DNA of 64,000 nt. It comes from Eretmocerus hayati (taxonomy: Eukaryota > Arthropoda > Insecta > Hymenoptera > Aphelinidae). The translations under genes were made by a program, and so were the position numbers. Positions within the stretch are counted from its first letter, which is position 1. Each line of letters begins with the position of its first letter. The stretch is taken from positions 154,819,121-154,883,120 of the forward strand of contig CM056742.1 in assembly GCA_029851415.1 (NCBI GenBank). The letters are read 5' to 3'. The notes beneath the pieces are model-generated. The model saw only the letters and a program-made list of their open reading frames with translations, made no database searches and had not been told where the DNA came from. Of this stretch, positions 56,150 through 64,000 are shown piece after piece.

Positions 56150-58883
56150 GGGTTCGAAAAATGTTTTTCATGGTCCTGGGGAATATTCAAAAGGTCTTTG
56201 AAGAATCTATCGAATAACGTAGTGAAGAAAACTTTTTGAGATCATGAGCATTCCCTAGGAGCAGAAAGGCGATAACCCCGTTTTTTTAAATAGCTGAGAA
56301 CTCATAATTCAATGTAAAATGTTGTATTCTTTGAGAAAAAAATTACTCAAACTTTTTTTAGGGCTCTACACCATTCTTTTACATTGAATTTATGTTTTCA
56401 GCCACAATGGTTGAAAAATGAATTTTTGTGCGCATGTTCAGGAGTTGTATTAGGCCACTGTTACCCATTTCATTCGAAATCTTGGAAATTTCCTTCATCA
56501 TGACCTCTTGGGAAAGCAAATATGATGCACTGGACCCAAAAGCATGCTCCAGCGGGGCAAATGCGAATCTTGCACAAATTTCTCATCAGTATCGCAACTC
56601 GAGTGAAGACGTCATTGTTATTTGAACGTGGCATCAGCTTGGGACTCAGTGCATCAAATTGACTTCGCCAAGAGGTCACTTCAGGGGAAATTTTCTTGGT
56701 TTTACAGCGAAATCAGTTTCAGCAACCTAAATCCATGCGCATGCACAGAAAAACTAATTTTCCAATCCGAGAAGATATAAACCTGAATAGAACTTATAAA
56801 AATGGTGTGGGACCCCAAAGCGAAGTTTCGGACCATTTTTCTTTTCTTGCAAGTTACCGACATTCTACACCGAACCATGGACCTCTGGAGATTAAACAGA
56901 ATGGATTTTTGCAAGATCGAATTTTTTCTGTTTTCCACTGTTTTGCTTCTAACAGAAGTCCATGACCCCAAAAAACTTTTATCAAGCCGTACTTCGATAG
57001 ATTTCTTGAAGACCCTTCAAATTCCAAGAATCATACGGTCATATCTTGCGTCAAATGTCCACTTTACACTGGGCATGGCCAAAAACCCATTTTTGCGATA
57101 ACTTCTACCTCGCGCATGATAAAAATCTGAGAAAATTCTGAAGAATCTGAGACTATCCTAGGAAAACTTTCCCCAAAGAATGATGTTCCTATGTGCTTCT
57201 ATTTTGGAAAAGAATAGTAAAAACAAAAAATTTTTAATTTTGTAATTTTGACGTTTTGGTCATATTTAACTAGATATTAATAATTTTCATTACAAGTTCG
57301 TGGTCCGCTTACGCGTGGAATCACTTATCTGCGAGTTTTGATATTAAACTTCAAGTCTAACCTAGATCTTACTACTATATTGTGAACGAAAGTTTTACAG
57401 TCTTTGTGTAACTCGCTGTACGAATCATTTCTTGCAAATAAAATTATTTTCGGACTCAACGTCGCTTTACGGTAAGTTTTTTTTACTGAGGTACATACCG
57501 ATGAGTGTTGGCAAATCTATGAACATCTCTACCTCTTACATTAAGAACTACTTCAATCGCAGTAAAAATTTGAAATATTCTAAAAAAATCTCTCTTTGGG
57601 GGAACTAGGGCCTTGCCAAAATAATTTTCTTTCGTCTCTCATTTAATTCATTCTCGATAAATTTATCATTTAGGCCGGAGATTATCTAAACTTTCTCGAA
57701 TCAGAATATACCATACCAGAAATTTCCTGTTCTAATTTGATCGACGAAACGGAGAATTTTGAGGAAATGTAAGATCTCGTCAAGATCTCGCCGGAATCAG
57801 ATGATTTGGAGCCATCTTCATTTCAATTCAATCAGTGGTCGTATGCGAACATATTATCCGAGAGCTGTTATAGATAAACTTGAATGCAATTTTTAGAATA
57901 ATTCCGAATACCAATTACATTCATCATTATCCTTTTTGTCTGCCATGTAGATAATCACTTTACTGAACGCGCGATCATTAAGACAATGGCTATTTAAATT
58001 AAAATGGCTTGTACACACCGCAAGTTTCCTTTGACGCAATACAAAACCGTCAAAATGATTTTCATCCCGATAAAGTTTCGGTTTTATTATATATTATAAT
58101 GTAAGACTAATCAATGATATATCATTCATCAGTCTTACATTTTTCCTGTAAACTCCGTGCAACATAGTTTGCCAATTCTCAAATTATCTAACATTGTATA
58201 CTGATAAGAAATTTCAATATTTGATCAGCTTCAAAATGGATAGAAATCATTCCATCCGCGCGTTGTTCGCGTGACTCAAAATCGTGAAATTATCTTAGGT
58301 CTTATCAATCCACTCAGTTAGGTGAAAACATTGAAATCGCGGAAAACCATAAATCTCCAACTAATACCTAGAACCCGGAATGAAGAGTTAAAAAGAAACA
58401 AATTTCATCAACGAAAGAGGCCGTAAGTCGATCGCTATGCAAATATCATTCGTGAAAAAGGTAGGACGAATAGCTTGGAACAAGACGTGTCACGAGTATG
58501 TATGTCAGGATCACAAGCAAAGTTTCTTTTTTGAAAATCGTATCTCATGTTAGCCAGTCGCTCATTTCTAGTAATGATATGTTTTCTGATGATTGAAAAC
58601 ATGCCGTTCATCACCCCTTATGATCTCGATATGGCTATATGCACTCTTATTCAAATTCTTATTACCATCCAGTCTAAAGCAAAACTGAGACTTCACTGAA
58701 CTTGATTCAACGATCTACTCCCAAAAACCAACGAGTATAAATTCTAAAATGAATGTCTCTAAAAAATTTTTGAATGCCAAATCTTTACTCATGAGAGGAT
58801 TTAGGTTCATAACAAAATCTATACTCCTCACTATGATGGTTCCCGCTCATTATAATAATGAATGGTATACCTAATAAATTCTA
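56150..58883. other. Gene-free region with imperfect inverted repeats
   Basis: No supported gene. Weak inverted similarity links 56190-56240 with 56975-57035 (words GTCTTTGAAGAATCTATCGA and TCGATAGATTTCTTGAAGAC), and 56480-56550 with 56625-56700. This suggests another decayed foldback element next to the hAT-like one. 57.2-58.8 kb is plain AT-rich sequence. Confidence 0.45.
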
Positions 58884-59165
58884 TCATAACAAGTTATTAA
58901 TAACTTTGAATATACGAGCTAGATAGCCCATTTTGACAAATGGTAAACTGGTGCATTTCCTTTTCCTGTAGAGAATACGTGAATCCATCTCGCACACTGC
59001 TTTATCTCCATTGGACATAAAGTGTGAGGTGGATTCGGTACCACCAAAAACTTGTCGAAAGCATATGAATAAAATTTGAGTGGTGTCGGCACCATGAATC
59101 GAACCCACGACCTTTCGATTGATATGCAAGAACTCTAACCCTGTTGCCACCGCAGCTTCTCCAAT
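58884..59165 (-). mobile_element. tRNA-headed SINE
   Basis: On the minus strand, a tRNA-like pol III promoter: A-box-like TGGCAACAGGG (59150-59140) and B box GGTTCGATTC (59106-59097), within the SINE-typical context CAATCGAAAGGTCGTGGGTT. The cloverleaf is imperfect and a ~200-base unrelated body follows, so this is a SINE rather than a tRNA gene. The 3' boundary near 58884 is a guess. Confidence 0.65.
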
Positions 59166-59528
59166 ATAGAGTTATCACGAAATGGTATTTTTTCGTGATC
59201 ACTTTATGAACATTTTTTAATGCCGATCTTTATCATCAATTTTGCACTCTCCATTTGAGGGAATATGATGCATAAATCACGTACTGGGAATGCCCAAACC
59301 GGAAGTTACAAACTCTGCGTCAAATCGTTTGAAAAGTAAATTTGGTGGTTAATCCTCACAGGCAGGAAATTAATATCCCGATACCAAGTCGAATTCCAAA
59401 CTTTTTGAAAAGAATGTATGGACTTATCTTCTCTTTTGTTTTTACAGAGATTGAGTTTTTCAGATAGATTATTGGTATAACCATTTCAAAATCTGAATAG
59501 ACAAGGAATAAATTTGAAAAACGCCATC

Positions 59529-62500
59529 ATGCGTTTACTAGCTTGGGGTTTCATCCTGTCGACAACATGGACATTGATAACATGTATTGGGGAGTTAGAC
59601 ACAGTTTTTAAATGGAAGTTTGTGGATTTTCTTTGGAATTCTCGAAGTGAAAGACAAAAGGCTATAGATTCTCGAGCTTACATTCCCTCAGCGCCTTTAC
59701 CTATCGATGTTGACGTTTCACAAGGTACGCACATACTTGAACAAATATTCATGTAAATACAAAAAATGTAATAAGATTAGAAAAATTAGTACATTGTGTG
59801 CTTATATTTGTCATGATGTATAGATGGCAGAGTATTTGTGACGTTGGCCAACTTTGAAGGCACACCAGCGAGATTGGGCGTCGTGACGAATCATGACGAC
59901 TCCACTGGACCTTTGATCAAACCTTTTCCTGATTGGGAATCGTTCAAAATAGATGATTGCAATTCCATACAGAATGTTTTAAGAGTAGCGGTAAGATTTA
60001 AATAATTTTATTCTTAAATTAGAATGAATAATGCAAAAATATTAAATAATGTTGTTAGTCATCTGTTGAAAAATACCTTTGGGGTCTCACTGGCAACACA
60101 AAATTTTTGAAAAATGATCGATTTGTTCAATTGGTGTGAATTTGAATTCTTTTTTTATCGATCGAATGCATAAAAGAAGTCTTTTTGCGGATAACGCAAA
60201 GTTCGAGATCATCACCCCCCACTAAATTGGCTAATATTTCGACATCTACAATTATATGCGTTTTTGTGCATTCTCTTTGTAATGACAATGAACTTGATAA
60301 CTAGACTCTAGTCTTCTGATATGACTCGTTAATTCCTTCCACCAATATCTTGTAAATGGAATATATTCAGATGAGTTTGAGCAAATAACTCAATAAATCA
60401 TCAAAATTTCTAGATCGATAGCTGTAACCGATTGTGGACAGTCGACAATGGATACAGACCAGGTAACTATTCCCTGTGTAAACCAAAAATGTTGGCGTTT
60501 GATCTGGGCACGAATAAACTATTGAAAAGGGAGATCATTCCGGACAATATTGCTAAAATGAGCCAGGGGAAGAAAGTTTCAGTAGATGAACAATCAGCTG
60601 TTACTTTTTTGGTGAACATAGTTGTTGAAACTCACGGGAATAACTGTGAAAATACGACGGTAAGTTCATTTTTTGCGTTGTAATTGGTTCAATCAAGATC
60701 TAATTTTTCTATGTATAGTTAATTGCGACGATGAAAATCATAAGAATACTGCGGTATTGCATTCCATACTCTTTTCCCAGTGAATTGTTCATCAATTCTA
60801 CATATCGAGGTAGAACTCTCTGACCATATCTGACACTTCAAAAGATTTTGAGTCCATGTTATGGCGCTCTTTACAATTAACTCACTTAACAATAATAATT
60901 AAATGCTCATTCATATTAAATATGTTTGGAAATCATGAATGAAGGCCAAATTTGAGAAGATCATGAAAAGATTTTTCGATGAAAAATTTATTGATGTTTC
61001 AGGAAAAAGTATAATTCTTAGTCAATCATTAACTCGTCCAATTCCATAGGAGGAATTTTCTGTGCATGTGCAGTAATTTTCTGTCTCCAACTTTAATTCA
61101 CTCGATAGCCTGAGGAATTCAGTCCATCAGGAATCAATAAATTCTTAAAGCATTCATTATCATCAGGATCGCAGAAAAACGCAGTGTTCAGAGAAACTCA
61201 CTTCAGACGAAAAATTGGCGACAATAGTGAAATTTTTTCCAGGCTGAAACGCCATGAAATGCCTTTTTCATTCCTCAAACTGAAACACCGATAAATTTCC
61301 ATTATTATTTTTTTTTTTTTTCACGATGAGAAGTTGTCAAGTTCTACTTCAAGTTGCACTTTTTCATTTACTCTTGACCAATGATGCAAATCTAGTTTTC
61401 TTCCGTATACAATTTTGATAAAAATAATGCGGTAATTGCAATGCATTACCATACTTTCAAGGTTTACATGGCTGATTGGAGCACCCATTCCTTAATAATA
61501 TGGAACGGTACCACTTTCCATCGTATCGAGGGTCCAGCTTTTCGACCCCAAGAAAAAGCAAGCAACGTGACTGTGGATATGGATACAATAAGTTTTCCTC
61601 AAGGAACGCAAGGAATTGGTTTATCACCCAAAGTTTTCCCCAATGAACCTCATTTCCTATACTTTCGACCACTTGCATCCTTTAGTCTGTATTCAATCGA
61701 CACACGGACCCTCAAAAACAGACGACCAGGTGATACAGTCAAGATTTCTGGTGTTGAAGATATCTTAAGCAGCCAGTCGGTTGTTCACGTATTTTCGTCT
61801 GATGGGACTATGTTTCTCGGCCTCTCGAAGGAAATTGCAATTGCCTGCTGGAACCGTTACAAAAAGCTGTCCAAAGATAATGTCGTAAGCAACTACAATA
61901 TCATCTATTTATTGAAAAATTTCTGAGGTTTTTTTCATATTTTACTTGTTTCGACCCTGTATATCCATTTCAATGGGATGAATGACGTATTATTCATCTT
62001 ATGGGCTTGCGCCTAACTTTTAATCAATTTGATTGACAATCCCCAAAAATTTCCTGACTTCGGTTCTATATATAACGTAATGGAGGTCATATATCATAGG
62101 CCATCCAACTAAAAATCCTTAACCCATGGACGTCTGGAGGTAATCGAGGTCTGCTATAACGAAATCCGAGCTCCCATATTACTTCTAAAACGTCATAGAG
62201 CCAAATCATAGGCCAAATATTCAAATAGTCAAGAACGACTCGTCAATGTATGAACGCTACTTTACTTTTTCTCAATTATTCGTCGGGTTTGAAACTACGC
62301 GGCTTCTTCGGCGGGTTTGAGTCTACGGAGCTATCCAGTGCTTTGACCAAGAATTCACCACTAGAATACTCATAAATGAACAAATTTAGAAATCTCATCA
62401 TGGCGCTCTAGATTACTGGTGTTATATACAAGACATTATTGAATGTTTTATGCGGGTTTATCAGATTCCACGTGCAATGCGCCTCCTCCTCTTCAAAGAA

Positions 62501-63350
62501 GTGAATTTTGTGAAAAACAACATATTTACCCGTTTTTTGTGGTCTGGGTTTCTCCAGGAACGCCTTTTTTCCAATCTCACATTTTTATTCAAAGACTGAA
62601 TTGATTTATTCATTTCTTCTTGTAAACTACGTTTCTTTCAAATTTTCTTTGACAGTATCTACCGTTACTCAGCTCCCTCAATGCACGCCAATGTGGTTGG
62701 AAAATGTTGTAAAAGTGTGCCAAACACCTCCTAATCCGAGTCCAAATCGGAAGTTATTCACTATTTTACCATGTCACACCAAACATTATAGATTTTAGGA
62801 GCTTTATACTTAATTTAATTGTTATGAAAGACGTGGAAGCATTTGTAACGAAAATATGAATGATTGTGGAAATCTATACGCCTGGATATACCGACGAGTA
62901 AGAATAAGGGAAGCAGACGAGGAGAATTTTGCAAACCCAGAAATGTTTGAACCCAGAAAAATAGTATGATCGTCAGAAAGAGATATCCGGAGCTTCGCAT
63001 TTGTGAATGTCTCAATCATCTTCGCAAAAATGCAAAATATTCATCAAAATGTTACAGCATTTTCAAAATTCCGTGTTGAATTTCAGAAAATTGTAGCCCA
63101 AGATAAAGAACGCTTGCAGTGGGCTAGTGGCATGAAGGTGATAACTCATCCAATTACAAGGGAAGAACAGCTTTGGATTATGACTGATCGATGGCCAACT
63201 TATGTAAATGGGCGAATTAATTCTTCCGATGTTAACTACCGAATTATGAAGGGTTCAGTTAAAAAGCTCATCGCTGGCACAAACTGTGATTTTCCCCTCA
63301 AGAAACTCGATCCTTCTGATTATCGATTGAGGAGGAAAGCTAAGCAGTGA
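59529..63350 (+). CDS. Yellow / major royal jelly protein family, secreted
   Basis: Five exons: 59529-59724, 59824-59990, 60414-60659, 61462-61884 and 63087-63350; 431 residues, normal for the family. The start MRLLAWGFILSTTWTLITCI is a signal peptide; an upstream in-frame TTG was not used. Family blocks appear in order: KWKFVDFLWNS, a VFVTLANFEGTPARLG-type segment, CNRLWTVDNGY, MLAFDLGTNKLL, VYMADWSTHSLIIWN, a TQGIGLSP block, YFRPLASFSLYSI, IACWNRY, and QLWIMTDRWPTYVNG near the C-terminus. The last residues are basic (DYRLRRKAKQ). Yellow proteins are beta-propellers involved in cuticle pigmentation, with royal-jelly relatives in Hymenoptera; the substrate is unknown for most. Which yellow paralogue this is cannot be told here. 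AATAAA lies at 63367-63372, close behind the stop. The 1.2-kb last intron is gene-free. Confidence 0.9.
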
Positions 63351-64000
63351 GATCGTCATGTTAATTAATAAAATAATTACTTCTCATCGAAATTTTCACA
63401 TTGAATTACAATGAGTATGGTCATCATAAAGACATCTTTCATCATTCTAACCTAAGAATACTGCTTTCAATGCGGTTTTAGACTTCTCATGATGAAAAAT
63501 CATAATTGCCCTGTGCTTGCAGGCTCATTTCGGCTGCGGAGGACTTATTTACCTTGCTTCGCTCGGGTAATAAAATGTCGTAGCGGCCCAACTGAGCGTA
63601 AGCGCCGAGATTAATAAATGTACCATTTCCCTTGAGGGTGTGTCAACAAATGATGCATATACTTATGCATTCATATACACTGCACTTTGCGCATTCGCAT
63701 TGCACATCGACTTATAACCAACACCAGCCTGAATTCATCTAATTCTGCTCTGAATCAGCCGGTTAGATGGAGTTAAGACCCAAACCGTATCAAATCAGGA
63801 ATTATTTGAATGAAGCATACACATTAGGGTGGGCCGAAAAATGACTTTTTTTGAGAATCGATACGGGCTAGTGCGCAAAAGTTAGGTTTCTATATGTAGA
63901 TGTGAAAAAAATTTTGCTGGGCGCTGAGAAATGAGATTTTAGGTTCGAGCAAGAGCCATCAAGCTTTTATCAAAATTAACGTAGATTTAAATAGGAATGT
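63351..64000. other. 3' flank of yellow-family gene; possible element end at 63827
   Basis: After the poly-A signal nothing coding is seen. TTAGGGTGGGCCGAAAAATG from 63825 looks like a transposon terminus, but its partner would lie beyond the window. A GC-rich patch lies at 63530-63610. Confidence 0.35.

Noticed and set aside
59085..59165. tRNA gene on the minus strand
   Set aside because: The cloverleaf does not close well and the context words are those of insect tRNA-derived SINEs.
62601..62798. 65-codon frame in the last intron of the yellow-family gene as an extra exon
   Set aside because: The flanking exons already join in phase to give a continuous family alignment; including it would interrupt a conserved region.

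Overview
The window reads as a piece of an AT-rich animal nuclear genome, almost certainly an insect. The genes are split by short GT-AG introns, and orthologues of RpL34, a proteasome beta-4-type subunit and a mitochondrial methionine aminopeptidase are recognisable. There is also a yellow/royal-jelly-family gene and a defensin-like peptide whose cysteine spacing resembles bee defensins. I lean to Hymenoptera, but that is an inference from gene style only.

Layout. 0.7-3 kb (+): 3' part of a GH18 chitinase-like gene whose catalytic Glu is replaced by Arg, with an Asn-rich tail and a GPI-anchor-like end. 4.6-5.3 kb (-): two-exon CS-alpha-beta defensin-like peptide. 5.8-9.2 kb: nested TA-target inverted-repeat elements. 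9.6-13 kb (-): four-exon secreted S1 protease-like gene. 14.9-15.9 kb (-): single-exon pipsqueak-HTH transcription factor with a CtBP-type PLDLS motif and a TATA promoter. 17-23.5 kb: GC-rich hairpins, a Tigger-like element and degenerate repeats. 24-31.4 kb is the housekeeping block: proteasome beta-4 (+) convergent with Metap1d (-), Metap1d divergent from RpL34 (+), then a nine-finger TFIIIA-like gene (-).

31.7-59 kb holds no gene I can support. It contains a foldback palindrome, a 14-bp minisatellite, two TA-target elements that share a GGGGAGAGCGGGG terminus, a GC-rich tract with recurrent TATA/GGGCC motifs, and a 3,678-bp foldback element with hAT-like ends and a perfect 8-bp target duplication. 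That element's core is two head-to-head arrays of a ~80-bp satellite. A tRNA-headed SINE follows at 59 kb, and a five-exon yellow/MRJP-family gene (+) fills 59.5-63.4 kb.

The housekeeping genes work in general protein turnover, protein N-terminal processing and ribosome/5S RNA production. The chitinase-like, defensin-like, protease and yellow-family products are all predicted to be secreted or surface proteins. No operon-like logic is visible. Exon joins below were derived by hand from splice signals and reading phase.
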